Shown in pieces: positions 25,340-34,523 of a stretch of 46,511 nucleotides of DNA. The notes beneath the pieces are model-generated. The model had not been told where the DNA came from. It saw nothing but the letters and a program-made list of their open reading frames with translations, and ran no database searches. Position numbers and translations under genes: made by a program. Positions within the stretch are counted from its first letter, which is position 1; each line of letters opens with the position of its first letter. Origin of the DNA: Bacillota bacterium (GTDB lineage: Bacteria > Bacillota > Clostridia > Oscillospirales > Ruminococcaceae); assembly GCA_023412215.1 (NCBI GenBank), contig JAEYNX010000011.1, positions 1 to 46,511 of the forward strand. The letters are read 5' to 3'.

Positions 25340-25643
25340 GGAACGGTCTTGACCGTTCCGGCCAGAGCCCAATTTCACGGTGTAGGGGCGGGGTTCTCCC
25401 GCCCGTTTACGATACATTCCGCAAGGAAATTGTTCCTACAGGGAGCGCAACGTTCGCCCGCGGTTTTGTCCAAACATGCGATAATCTTGCGGGCGACAAG
25501 ACGTCGCCCCTACGACACCCCATTGTAGCGCCGTAGGGAACGGCCACTGTGTCGTTGTGTCAAATTCCAATCCACGGCAGGGGCGGTCTCCCGCCCATCA
25601 TTTAACGCTGTACAGCGGGCCGTCGAGGACGCCGGCCCCTACA
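25336..25643. repeat. Palindromic cassettes between recF and remB
   Basis: About six cassettes: GGAACGGTC/GACCGTTCC (25336-25361, overlapping the recF stop), GGGCGGG/CCCGCCC (25382-25405), GGGCGAC/GTCGCCC (25490-25513), partial copies near 25533 and 25580, and GGGCC-type (25617-25643). Nothing else gene-like occurs in the 365-base gap. Confidence 0.85.
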
Positions 25644-25704
25644 AATCCGAACCGTCGGCATCCTTGTAGGGGAACAGCCACATTCTAAAAACGGAGGAAA
25701 TAAC

Positions 25705-25974
25705 ATGTATCTTCATCTCGGGCAGGATACGGTGGTGCGGCTCGAAGATATCGTGGGCATCTTCGATATCGAGAACGCCACTATCTCCAAGCACACCAAG
25801 AACTACCTCGCTGAGGCCGAGAAAAAGGGGCGGGTGGTGAATGTTTCCCAGGAAATACCCAAGTCGTTCTGCGTGTGCGTCCAGAACGGCGAGGTGACGG
25901 TATATGTTTCGCAGATCTCCTCGGTGACGCTCAAGCGCCGCAGCAGCTATATCGACAGCATCGCGAACATCTAG
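25705..25974 (+). CDS. remB: RemB-type extracellular matrix regulator (DUF370)
   Basis: An 89-residue protein of the RemA/RemB (DUF370) family. MYLHLGQDTVVRLEDIVGIFDIEN is the family N-terminus, and SSVTLKRR lies in the C-terminal part. It is the recF-gyrB gene called yaaB in Bacillus. Its relative RemA is a DNA-binding activator of biofilm matrix genes; RemB acts similarly in Bacillus. GGAGGAAATAAC precedes the ATG. Expected to be a homo-oligomer in the cytoplasm. Confidence 0.93.
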   Translation: MYLHLGQDTVVRLEDIVGIFDIENATISKHTKNYLAEAEKKGRVVNVSQEIPKSFCVCVQNGEVTVYVSQISSVTLKRRSSYIDSIANI

Positions 25975-26116
25975 CGGCCGGACGGGCGGGGTCGGCTCCC
26001 GAAAAAATGGTTGGGGCAGCGTCCTTGACACCCCGCGGTCATTGCATCCGCGTAAGGCCGTCCACCGCGATACAAATACAAGCTTCATTCGCAGCAACAA
26101 ACAGGGGGTAATAGCA

Positions 26117-28045
26117 TTGGATAACGTGCGCATAAACGAAGAACAGGTTTATGACGAAAACCAGATACAGGTGCTCGAGGGCTTAGAGGCCGTTCGCAAG
26201 CGCCCGGGCATGTATATCGGCTCCACCGGCCCGCGCGGGCTGCATCATCTGGTCTATGAGATCGTGGATAACGCCATCGACGAGGCCCTTGCGGGCTACT
26301 GCTCCGAGATCACGGTAGAGATCCTGCCGGAGGACGTCATCCGCGTAACCGACAACGGGCGCGGCATCCCCACCGGCATCCAGCCCAAGATGGGCATCCC
26401 CGCCGTGACGGTGGTGTTCACCATCCTGCACGCGGGCGGCAAGTTCGGCGGCAGCGGCTACAAGGTGTCGGGCGGCCTGCACGGCGTGGGCGCGTCGGTG
26501 GTAAACGCCCTTTCGGAGTGGCTGGAGGTCGTGGTGGACGACGGCAGCGGCATCTACCGCCAGCGCTTTGAGCGCGGCGTGACGATGTGCGACCTCGAGC
26601 GGTTTGCCGAGAGCAGGGAGCGCGGCACCATCGTCACCTTTAAGCCCGACCCGCTGGTTTTTGAGGAGCTGGCATTCGACTACGAAATCCTGCTTACCCG
26701 TCTGCGCGAGCAGGCGTTCTTAAACGCGGGCATTAAGATCGTGCTCAAAGACCTGCGCACACCCGAGGCCGAAAAGACCGCCGAGCTGTGCTACGAGGGC
26801 GGTATCCGCAGCTTTGTGGAGCACATCAACACCCGCAAGGCGGTGGAGGTGCTGCACAGTGAGGTGATCTACCTTTCGGCGCAGGCGGGCGACAACAGCG
26901 CCGAGGTGGCGATGCAGTACAACGACAGCTACAACGAGGTGGTGCTCTCGTTTGCCAACGACATCCACACCATCGAGGGCGGCACCCACGAAACCGGCTT
27001 TAAAACAGCCCTTACCCGCGTGTTCAACGAGTACGGCAAGCGCCACAACATCTTAAAGGAAAGCGACAAGAACCTTACCGGCGAGGATGTGCGCGAGGGC
27101 CTTACCGCCGTCATCTCGGTAAAGCTTACCGAGGCGCAGTTCGAGGGCCAGACCAAAACCAAGCTCGGCAACACCGAGATGCGCACCATGGTGGACAGCC
27201 TTGTGTACGACAAGCTGCTCACCTACTTTGAGGAGAACCCCTCGGTGGCGCGCGTTATTTACGATAAAGCCTTAGGCGCCGCGCGTGCTCGCGAGGCTGC
27301 CCGCAAGGCGAGAGACCTTACCCGCCGCAAGTCGGCGCTCGAAAGTGCCTCCTTACCCGGCAAGTTGGCCGACTGCAGCGAGCGCGATAACCATCGCACC
27401 GAAATCTACATCGTAGAGGGCGACTCGGCAGGCGGCAGCGCCAAGAGCGGCCGCGACCGCCGCTTTCAGGCCATCCTCCCGCTGTGGGGCAAGATGTTAA
27501 ACGTCGAGAAGGCGCGCCTTGACAAGGTATACGGCAACGAGAAGCTCATGCCGGTGGTAACCGCCCTCGGCTGCGGCATCGGCGAGGAATTCGACCTCAC
27601 CAAGCTGCGCTACAACAAGGTGATCATCATGGCGGATGCCGACGTCGACGGCTCGCACATCCGCACGCTGCTCTTGACCTTCTTCTTCCGCTTCATGCGC
27701 CCTCTGGTAGAGAACGGGCATGTGTATCTCGCGCAGCCGCCGCTCTTTAAGTTGAGCAAGGGTAAGGCGGTGCACTACGCCTACTCCGACAAGCAGCGCG
27801 ACCAGTATATCGACGAGCTGGGCGGCAACGCCGACATCCAGCGCTACAAGGGCCTTGGCGAGATGGACTCGGAGCAGCTGTGGGAAACGACCATGGACCC
27901 CGAGCGCCGCACCATGCTGCGCGTGGAGATGGAGGACGCCGTCAAAGCCGACGAGATATTCACCATCCTGATGGGCGACAAGGTTGCCCCGCGCAAGGAG
28001 TTTATCGAGCAGAACGCGCAGTATGTGGTGAATTTGGATATATAA
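26117..28045 (+). CDS. gyrB: DNA gyrase subunit B
   Basis: A 642-residue ATPase subunit that drives negative supercoiling together with GyrA. The GHKL domain has IVDNAIDEAL, RVTDNGRGIP and GGLHGVGASVVNAL; the TOPRIM domain has EGDSAGGSAKSGRDR and MADADVDGSHIRTLLL; the tail has RYKGLGEM and the FIEQNAQYV ending. The start is a TTG at 26117, preceded by AGGGGG; the ATG at 26042 would add 25 unconserved residues made partly from repeat DNA. The stretch ILPLWGKMLNVEKAR has Trp where many bacteria have Arg, a variant I believe is usual in this group. Confidence 0.96.
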   Translation: MDNVRINEEQVYDENQIQVLEGLEAVRKRPGMYIGSTGPRGLHHLVYEIVDNAIDEALAGYCSEITVEILPEDVIRVTDNGRGIPTGIQPKMGIPAVTVVFTILHAGGKFGGSGYKVSGGLHGVGASVVNALSEWLEVVVDDGSGIYRQRFERGVTMCDLERFAESRERGTIVTFKPDPLVFEELAFDYEILLTRLREQAFLNAGIKIVLKDLRTPEAEKTAELCYEGGIRSFVEHINTRKAVEVLHSEVIYLSAQAGDNSAEVAMQYNDSYNEVVLSFANDIHTIEGGTHETGFKTALTRVFNEYGKRHNILKESDKNLTGEDVREGLTAVISVKLTEAQFEGQTKTKLGNTEMRTMVDSLVYDKLLTYFEENPSVARVIYDKALGAARAREAARKARDLTRRKSALESASLPGKLADCSERDNHRTEIYIVEGDSAGGSAKSGRDRRFQAILPLWGKMLNVEKARLDKVYGNEKLMPVVTALGCGIGEEFDLTKLRYNKVIIMADADVDGSHIRTLLLTFFFRFMRPLVENGHVYLAQPPLFKLSKGKAVHYAYSDKQRDQYIDELGGNADIQRYKGLGEMDSEQLWETTMDPERRTMLRVEMEDAVKADEIFTILMGDKVAPRKEFIEQNAQYVVNLDI

Positions 28046-28109
28046 GCGGTTTGGTAGTGGGCGGCGGCCTCGGTGTTAGCGGTTGGTTCCGACCATCCAC
28101 CGAAATCCG

Positions 28110-28478
28110 GTAGGGGCGAAACGCGAAATTCGCGTCTGCGTTCGCCCGCGGTCTAACCGCACGCTGCACAGAATCTGCGGGAGACCAAAGGTCTCCCCTA
28201 CAACCCTAACCGCCCAGTTGCAATATTGTAGGGGGCGGCGACCCGACGCCCCGCAGATTGCCACCACACCACGTCAATGGTGTAGGGAACGGTCTTGACC
28301 GTTCCGTCGCATTAAGGGCCGTACGATTTACATTTCGTGTTATGTTCCCAACACAATTATCATGGGGCGACAGGGCAACCGCGGGCGATTGACAGACGCG
28401 AATTTCGCGTTTCTCCCCTACATGTCTCCTGTGGATGGGTGCATCAACCGTGGGCCGCCGAGGCCGTCGCCCCCTACA
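28110..28478. repeat. Palindromic cassettes between gyrB and the YcxB-like gene
   Basis: Six cassettes in a 509-base gap, two of which (28110-28149 and 28381-28423) contain the ACGCGAAATTCGCGT mini-hairpin, in opposite orientations. Others are GGAGACC (28179-28202), GGCG type (28228-28253), GGAACGGTC (28281-28305) and GGGCC type (28450-28478). Confidence 0.85.
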
Positions 28479-28554
28479 ATCCTAAATAGGATTTCTGCCA
28501 TCCCGGCCAATTCTTTCATCAAAGACCATATCTTCATTTTTACGAGGAAACAAC

Positions 28555-29091
28555 ATGGATGAACTCATACAGCAACCAAACAGCCAGCCGCTCTTTATCA
28601 GCTACACCCTCACCCCGCAGGAGGTGTACGGTGCCGTAAAAACGGCGCAGTACCGCCGCAACCTGCTCACGAGGCTGATACAAACCGCCGTGCTGCTGCT
28701 CATCTTCGCGATGTACCTGCAGGCGGTGGTCAGCGACCCCACCTACGTTATGGGCATTATGCTGTGCATCCTCTCGCTGTTTGTGATGGGCGCGGTGTGG
28801 CTGGTGCCGATGATTCAGGCGCGCGGCGCCTTTAAGAAGGCGTCCGACATGCCGCTAAGGTACGAGATAGAGTTTAATGAGGATACCTACAGCGTAAACG
28901 AGGTACAGGGCGAGAACGAGCTGCGCTACGCCGAAACCGAGGCGGTGGAGACCGCCGCGCTGATACTGCTCATCGTGCGCAAAACCAAGCTGTTCTGCAT
29001 CCCCAAGCGGGCGATAGAGGAACAGGAGCTGCGCGACTTAAAGGCGCTGCTAATAGAAAAACTCAAGGATGATTTTAAGGCGAAGGATTGA
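28555..29091 (+). CDS. YcxB-like membrane protein
   Basis: A 178-residue protein with two membrane helices close together (about 43-60 and 66-86), a short N-terminal cytoplasmic part, and a C-terminal domain with the pattern YEIEFNEDTYSVNE and ILLIVRKTKLFCIPKRAIEEQEL. That C-terminal pattern is typical of YcxB-like proteins, whose role is unknown. GAGG lies before the ATG. It is set between gyrB and gyrA, flanked on both sides by repeat blocks, so it looks inserted into the gyrase region. Confidence 0.8.
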   Translation: MDELIQQPNSQPLFISYTLTPQEVYGAVKTAQYRRNLLTRLIQTAVLLLIFAMYLQAVVSDPTYVMGIMLCILSLFVMGAVWLVPMIQARGAFKKASDMPLRYEIEFNEDTYSVNEVQGENELRYAETEAVETAALILLIVRKTKLFCIPKRAIEEQELRDLKALLIEKLKDDFKAKD

Positions 29092-29097
29092 TACCCC

Positions 29098-29377
29098 ATA
29101 GGGGCGGGGTCTTCCTGCCCGTTGACAGTAGATGCCCGTAGGGGCGAACTGTGTTCGCCCGCGGTCTAACCGCACGCTGCATGGAATCCGCGGGAGACCA
29201 AAGGTCTCCCTACAATCCCCCATTGAGGCGCTTGGTAATCTTACGGGCTGCAATATGTCCGCAGGCGATTCATGAATCGCCATTACAAACCCCGTTTTCA
29301 CCCCGCAGGGAACGGCCTCTGTGACGCTCTACCTTTTGTATTCATGAAGGGGACGTCGAGGACGCCCTCCCCTACAA
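29098..29377. repeat. Palindromic cassettes before gyrA
   Basis: Five cassettes in a 455-base gap: GGGCGGG type (29098-29121), GGGCGAAC/GTTCGCCC (29138-29161), GGGAGACC (29191-29214), GGCGATTC (29261-29286) and GGACGTC type (29351-29377). The rest, up to gyrA, is unremarkable. Confidence 0.85.
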
Positions 29378-29546
29378 ATCGGCTTCCGTTGCCGTTTTGA
29401 AATCTCTAATCTGCGTTATATGGGCGTTTTACACGCCCGCTAACCGATATATCCCATATCACCACAGGTCATTGGCAATCGTTACGTTTAAAATAAGCGG
29501 CGGCAGGGGGCAACCCCTTCCGCCTTGCAAAAAGGGTGGCATTTCA

Positions 29547-32108
29547 ATGAGCAAGAATATCGACGAAAGCAAGGATACGGCGTTTTTAGCCGAAGGCGGT
29601 GCAAACAAAAACCTGATCCCCATCGATATCGAGAAGGAGATGCGCAAGAGCTTTCTCGACTATTCGATGTCGGTTATTGTTTCGCGCGCGCTGCCCGATG
29701 TACGAGACGGCTTAAAGCCCGTGCATCGCCGCATACTCTACACGATGTATGAAAAGGGCTTAGGCCCCGATAAAGCGTACCGCAAGTGCGCCGATACCGT
29801 CGGCGCCGTGCTCGGTTCCTACCATCCGCACGGCGACGCCTCGGTGTACGACGCGCTGGTGCGCCTAGCGCAGGATTTCTCGCTGCGCTACCCGCTGGTG
29901 GACGGCCACGGAAACTTCGGCTCGATTGACGGAGACCCGCCCGCTGCCTACCGTTATACCGAAGCGCGCATGAGCAAGATGAGCACCGCGATGCTCACCG
30001 ACATCGACAAAGAGACGGTGGATTTCGCGCCCAACTACGACGACCGCTTAAAGGAGCCCGTGGTGCTGCCCTCCCGCTTCCCCAACCTGCTGGTAAACGG
30101 CTGTACGGGCATCGCGGTGGGTATGGCCACCAACATCCCGCCGCATAACCTGAACGAGGTGGTGGCGGCGGTGAACCTGCTCATCGACAGGCCCGACGCC
30201 TCCTTAGACGAGATCATGGAATGCATCAAGGGGCCGGACTTCCCGACGGGCGGCATCATCATGGGGCGCAGCGGCATCCGCGCGGCCTACGCAACCGGGC
30301 GCGGCAAGATCACCCTGCGCGGCAGGGCCGAGATCGAGGAGGAGAAGAACGGTCGCTTCAGGATTGTGGTGACCGAGTTGCCCTACATGGTAAACAAGGC
30401 GCGTCTGATCGAGAGTATCGCCGACCTTGTGAAGGAGAAGCGCATCGAGGGCATCTCCGACCTGCGCGACGAATCCGACCGCGAGGGCATGCGCATCGTG
30501 GTGGAGCTCAAGCGCGAGGCCAACCCCCAGATCGTGTTAAACCACCTCTACTCCTTAAGCCAGCTGCAGGACACCGTGGGCGTGATCCTGCTCGCCCTTG
30601 AAAACGGCACCCAGCCCAAGGTAATGACCCTGAAGGAGATACTGCAGCACTATATCGACTTCCAGCAGCAGATCATCACCCGTCGCACGGCGTATGAGCT
30701 GCGCAGGGCGAAGGAACGCGAGCATGTGCTCGAGGGATTAAAGATCGCCATCGATTTTATTGATGAAGTACTCGCCATCATCCGCGCGAATAAGGACATC
30801 CCCTCCTCAAAGCTTGCGCTGATGGAGCGCTTCGGGCTTGACGACATACAGGCCTCCGCTATCGTGGCGATGCGCCTAGGGCAGCTTTCCGGCCTTGAGC
30901 GCGTCAAGATAGAGGAGGAGCTGGCCGAAATCCAGCGCAAGGTGGCGGAGCTGGAGGGCATCCTCGCCGACATCACCAAGGTTCGCACCATCGTAAAGGA
31001 CGAGCTTGCCCTGCTGCGCGACAAATACAAGGACGAGCGCCGCACCGAGATTCAGACGGTGAGCGGCGAGGTGGATATCGAGGACCTCATCCCCGTAGAA
31101 GACTGTGTGGTGACCCTCACCCACTACGGCTACATCAAGCGCCAGCCCGCCGACGTTTATAAGGCGCAGCGCCGCGGCGGCAGAGGCATCTCGGGCATGA
31201 CCCGCCGGGACGAGGACTTTGTGGAGGAGCTGTTCATCAGCTCGACCCACGATTACGTGATGTTCTTTACCGACAGGGGCAGGGTGTACCGCCTCAAGTG
31301 CTACGAGATACCCGAAAGCTCCCGCACGGCGCGCGGCACCAACATCGTAAACCTCTTACCGCTTGAGCAGGACGAGAAGGTGCAGACGATGATACGCCTG
31401 CCCGCCTTCGAGGAGGGCAAGTACCTCGTGATGGTGACGAGGGGCGGCATCATCAAGCGCACAGAGGTGACCGACTACGACACCGCGCGCAAGGGCGGCG
31501 TGATTGCCATCAACCTGGACGACGACGACAAGCTCGCGTGGGTGCGCTTAACCGACGGCCGCAGCGACCTGATTGTGGGCACCCGCAACGGCATGGCGAT
31601 ACGCTTTGACGAAAACGACGCGCGCCCCTTGGGCCGCAGCGCCCGCGGCGTGAAGGCCATCACCCTCGACGAGGGCGACTTAGTAGTGGGCATGGCGCGC
31701 GTGCGCGAGGACGGCACGCTCTTAACCGTTACCGAGAAAGGGCAGGGCCGGCGCACCGAGTTTGACGAATACCGCCAGCAGTCCCGCGCGGGCAAGGGCA
31801 TTATCAACTACAAGGTGGACGACGACAAGGGCTTTGTGGCGGGTATCCGCACCGTCAATGAGGACGACGACGCCATCCTGATTACCAACGACGGCGTAAT
31901 CATCCGCATCCCCGTGGGCCAGATCACCGTGCAGTCCCGCTACGCGGGCGGTGTACGCGTGATGCGCGTGGAGGGCGACACCCGCCTGGTATCCATGGCG
32001 CGCGCCCAGCACGAGGAGGCCCCCGATACCGACAGCGACGCCGACGACGAGGACGAAAGCCTCGAGGAGGCGCTGGAGGAGGAGCTCAGCGAGGGCGGGG
32101 CGGAGTAA
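29547..32108 (+). CDS. gyrA: DNA gyrase subunit A
   Basis: An 853-residue subunit that cuts and rejoins DNA in the gyrase tetramer. The active-site Tyr137 lies in AAYRYTEARMS; the quinolone-determining region is HPHGDASVYDALVRL with Ala98 at the position of Escherichia coli Ser83. The C-terminal domain is a DNA-wrapping beta-pinwheel with the GyrA box QRRGGRG and six blades; a long acidic tail (about 25 Asp/Glu of the last 35 residues) follows. The start at 29547 has AAGGGTGG upstream; an ATG at 29397 lies in repeat DNA. Confidence 0.97.
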   Translation: MSKNIDESKDTAFLAEGGANKNLIPIDIEKEMRKSFLDYSMSVIVSRALPDVRDGLKPVHRRILYTMYEKGLGPDKAYRKCADTVGAVLGSYHPHGDASVYDALVRLAQDFSLRYPLVDGHGNFGSIDGDPPAAYRYTEARMSKMSTAMLTDIDKETVDFAPNYDDRLKEPVVLPSRFPNLLVNGCTGIAVGMATNIPPHNLNEVVAAVNLLIDRPDASLDEIMECIKGPDFPTGGIIMGRSGIRAAYATGRGKITLRGRAEIEEEKNGRFRIVVTELPYMVNKARLIESIADLVKEKRIEGISDLRDESDREGMRIVVELKREANPQIVLNHLYSLSQLQDTVGVILLALENGTQPKVMTLKEILQHYIDFQQQIITRRTAYELRRAKEREHVLEGLKIAIDFIDEVLAIIRANKDIPSSKLALMERFGLDDIQASAIVAMRLGQLSGLERVKIEEELAEIQRKVAELEGILADITKVRTIVKDELALLRDKYKDERRTEIQTVSGEVDIEDLIPVEDCVVTLTHYGYIKRQPADVYKAQRRGGRGISGMTRRDEDFVEELFISSTHDYVMFFTDRGRVYRLKCYEIPESSRTARGTNIVNLLPLEQDEKVQTMIRLPAFEEGKYLVMVTRGGIIKRTEVTDYDTARKGGVIAINLDDDDKLAWVRLTDGRSDLIVGTRNGMAIRFDENDARPLGRSARGVKAITLDEGDLVVGMARVREDGTLLTVTEKGQGRRTEFDEYRQQSRAGKGIINYKVDDDKGFVAGIRTVNEDDDAILITNDGVIIRIPVGQITVQSRYAGGVRVMRVEGDTRLVSMARAQHEEAPDTDSDADDEDESLEEALEEELSEGGAE

Positions 32109-32115
32109 ATAACAA

Positions 32116-32141
32116 TTGGGCTGCCGGTTATGGCAGCCCAA
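32116..32141. terminator. Hairpin terminator after gyrA
   Basis: TTGGGCTGCC pairs with GGCAGCCCAA around a 6-base loop, eight bases after the gyrA stop. T-rich tails are weak on the plus strand and better on the minus strand, so it may serve the convergent lipoprotein gene too. Confidence 0.7.
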
Positions 32142-32178
32142 TGGAATCTTAAAGCTTTGAAAGCCTGTTATCCTGCCC

Positions 32179-33225
32179 CTAGGATATTATATCCGCCTTT
32201 TCAGGTATGACCAAAGGGGCAGTCAGCGCAGCATAACTATCTGTTTTTTTGCCGTCAAAATCAACTACCGTTATTTTGGCGCCGTAGCGTGATACTCCCT
32301 CCAGAGAAAAAAGAAACAGTAGCTTGTTATAGGTGGTCATAGACAAACCGACAGATTCCTTTATAAGATGCTTAAACTCCTTTGTTTTTAAATCGTACCG
32401 AAACAGGCCGCGCTCATCTGTATTATAGCCATCTATCGTTTTACAACCTAAAAAGAATATGTACCTGTCTGTCACCAGCATTGACGAATAAAAGAAATCA
32501 CCGTCGTTGTAATTCGCAAGTTTTTCAATGGAGTCGTCGGATGTTGACAAACGATATATTGCCTTATTTTCCCCGAATGTATAGAAATAGAGGAAACCCT
32601 TATAATATTGCAGCCTATCCGGCGGACCCTCCGTAGGAATCTCTTTTACCTCCTTGGTATCCATGTTGTATTTGGCAATCGTGCTCCTTCCAGAGACGGC
32701 ATATAAGTTATGCCCTATGATGTTTATGAATTCATAATCGCCATTTGTCAGAATGGTTGTTTGCTCTCCTGTTGACAAATTCTTTACAAAGATATCTCTG
32801 GGCGCGTCATCATTTTTAAAGTACATCAAATTACCGGATATGATCGGCGCCATTGCGGCCTCGGCGAGGCAGGTGAAGCTGTTATTGCTTAAATCGTACT
32901 GAAAGATGTCCCTTCGGTCTCGTTCGTTTTCTTTTATATTCCATGCGGAGAAGTAAACACAGCCGTTGCCGGCGTAAATATCAGAGACCTCCACCAGATT
33001 ATCAGACAGTAAAGAGACAGCATTGGTGCTCTTATCCATCTTATACAGCTTATTACCATCATAAACGTTTCTGAAATAGATAGACGACTCATCAACGTCC
33101 ATATATGAAAAACCGGCGCGGTTACTGTAAAAATTCTCATCGTAGCCTTCTATCTTGTCGGCGCAACCTGTCAGGCATACTAAGCTTATTACTATTACGG
33201 TAAATATGGCAATAAAATATTTCAT
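32179..33225 (-). CDS. Beta-propeller lipoprotein (DUF5050-like)
   Basis: A 348-residue exported lipoprotein. The signal ends in lipobox LTGC (Cys21). The rest is a row of short repeats with the pattern of aromatic/Asp strands (SSIYFRNVYDGNKLYKMDKS, GNGCVYFSAW, GNLMYFKND, YKGFLYFYT, DRYIFFLG) and turns, which reads as a six- or seven-bladed beta-propeller like the DUF5050 group. It probably senses or binds something at the cell surface. GGAGGG precedes the ATG at 33225. The gene is AT-rich relative to gyrA and begins the foreign-looking island. Confidence 0.83.
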   Translation of the reverse strand: MKYFIAIFTVIVISLVCLTGCADKIEGYDENFYSNRAGFSYMDVDESSIYFRNVYDGNKLYKMDKSTNAVSLLSDNLVEVSDIYAGNGCVYFSAWNIKENERDRRDIFQYDLSNNSFTCLAEAAMAPIISGNLMYFKNDDAPRDIFVKNLSTGEQTTILTNGDYEFINIIGHNLYAVSGRSTIAKYNMDTKEVKEIPTEGPPDRLQYYKGFLYFYTFGENKAIYRLSTSDDSIEKLANYNDGDFFYSSMLVTDRYIFFLGCKTIDGYNTDERGLFRYDLKTKEFKHLIKESVGLSMTTYNKLLFLFSLEGVSRYGAKITVVDFDGKKTDSYAALTAPLVIPEKADIIS

Positions 33226-33284
33226 GAGCACCCTCCAAGCAAAAAGGGGTGGGCAAGCTTGCACACCCCTTTTGTTTTATTTGT

Positions 33285-33944
33285 TCACTGAGCAGATTTA
33301 TTGGCTAAAATACTATAGACTCCTATATAATCTCTATTTAACTTTAAGCGTGGTAGCAATTGGTTGATTTCAGACTGGCTTATGCCATTTATTTTCAACT
33401 GAGCAAGATCCATTTCAGCCAATGTTCTTGCATCATAGAATCTGCCGTTTTTGGTTATACCAATAGACGGTGCTTCGTCTGACAAATGAAGCGCCTGAAT
33501 AGGTCGATATATAGCATAATCAGGAAAGAATATCATCGGATCAATTGTAGCCCCTGTGTACCAGCCGCTGCTGCTTGTAAATGGTATATTGTTAACGCGC
33601 ATTTCAAAATGAAGATGTACACCGGTGGAAGTAGAACCTGTAGTCCCCATGTAGCCGATTTGAGAGCCTTCATAAACACTGCCCTCTGTATCTAACCAAG
33701 AATAATCATCAGGATCCAACATATGCTCATATCTTGATAGCAAGTAGGCGTCTGCACTGCCAGTTGATATAGGATCGTCATGGTTTATATGGCAGGTATA
33801 ACCTGCTTTAGTATCAAATCGGTATTTAACAATATCGCCGCCGTAGAAGGAATAGACAGAATCCCCTTCCACACCGCTGGACATTGGTGCAATGTCGACA
33901 CCTATATGATCTGGAGGATTATAAGACCAGTTGATTATTGTCAT
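33285..33944 (-). pseudogene. N-terminally truncated M23 (LytM-type) peptidase remnant
   Basis: The frame gives 219 residues with the M23 zinc-peptidase pattern: HIGVDI near the start and GSTSTGVHLHFEMRV for the second metal site. A secreted M23 enzyme normally has a signal peptide and a long N-terminal region before this domain; here the frame begins right at the domain, has no ribosome site, and is preceded by an in-frame stop (TAA) eight codons upstream. I therefore read it as a 3' fragment, although a short cytoplasmic form cannot be excluded. The breakpoint falls at an inverted repeat (33943-33970). AT-rich. Confidence 0.7.
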
Positions 33945-33970
33945 TCGTACGCAATGACAAGATTACGAAT
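33943..33970. repeat. Inverted repeat at the M23 truncation point
   Basis: ATTCGTA and TACGAAT lie 14 bases apart across the 5' end of the truncated peptidase frame. They may mark the breakpoint. Confidence 0.5.
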
Positions 33971-34009
33971 GTAATAATATGATCAAAATAACAATTATTG
34001 TGATATAAT

Positions 34010-34046
34010 AATACTACTATTCCATCTAATTGTAAATAGTTGTATT
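34010..34046. repeat. AT-rich inverted repeat
   Basis: AATACTACTATT and AATAGTTGTATT pair with one mismatch around a 13-base loop. Its arms resemble the AATACTAATT ends of the MITE-like family. It lies in a 195-base AT-rich gap (33945-34138) with no gene seen. Confidence 0.45.
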
Positions 34047-34138
34047 AGAATTATTTTACAGGAACTATATATTAAACGAAAAATACAGCAGGAACCGTTG
34101 TTGACCGACCCCCGCAACCTATCTAGCCTGATGAAACT

Positions 34139-34510
34139 TTAAGCGATATACCTTTTGAGCTCGCGCTCAATCTTTTTTAGGTACTCCCGCGCCTTTATTA
34201 CATCCCCGCCGTCGATGAGGTCGCAGTCCTTGTACCGCGCGGTGTGCGCGAGGATGGAGAGGCTGCGGTAGCAGGGGATGCAGCGGAGAAACACCGCCTT
34301 GTGTTTTAGCATCTTCTCGGCGCGCTCCTCGTGGTGCACGATCTCCTCGCTAAATTCCTTGTGCAGCACCGCCTCGATGAGGTGGATGCAGGCGTAGTAC
34401 TCGGCCACAACCTCCCAGTGCGCGCAGTCTATCTGGTGGATATTCTCCCCCAAGCGCACGACGTCCTTGTTGTATTGGTACTTTTTAAGGTGCTCTTCAT
34501 ATTCCTTCAT
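34139..34510 (-). CDS. HEPN-like domain protein
   Basis: A 123-residue helical protein. HWEVVAEYYACIHLIEAVL followed by HHEER and CYRSLSILAHTARYKDC fits the group of HEPN-like proteins with the order W-x-x-x-A-x-Y-Y, then DHxxR-like, then Y-x-x-L-x-x-x-x-x-x-A-R-Y. YRSLSILAH also gives an R-x6-H of the sort used by HEPN ribonucleases, though catalysis is not certain. It lies 13 bases after the gene at 34524 in the same direction, with AGGTGAG before the ATG, so the two form an operon. HEPN proteins often pair with an antitoxin. Confidence 0.6.
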   Translation of the reverse strand: MKEYEEHLKKYQYNKDVVRLGENIHQIDCAHWEVVAEYYACIHLIEAVLHKEFSEEIVHHEERAEKMLKHKAVFLRCIPCYRSLSILAHTARYKDCDLIDGGDVIKAREYLKKIERELKRYIA

Positions 34511-34523
34511 GTCGTCTCACCTG

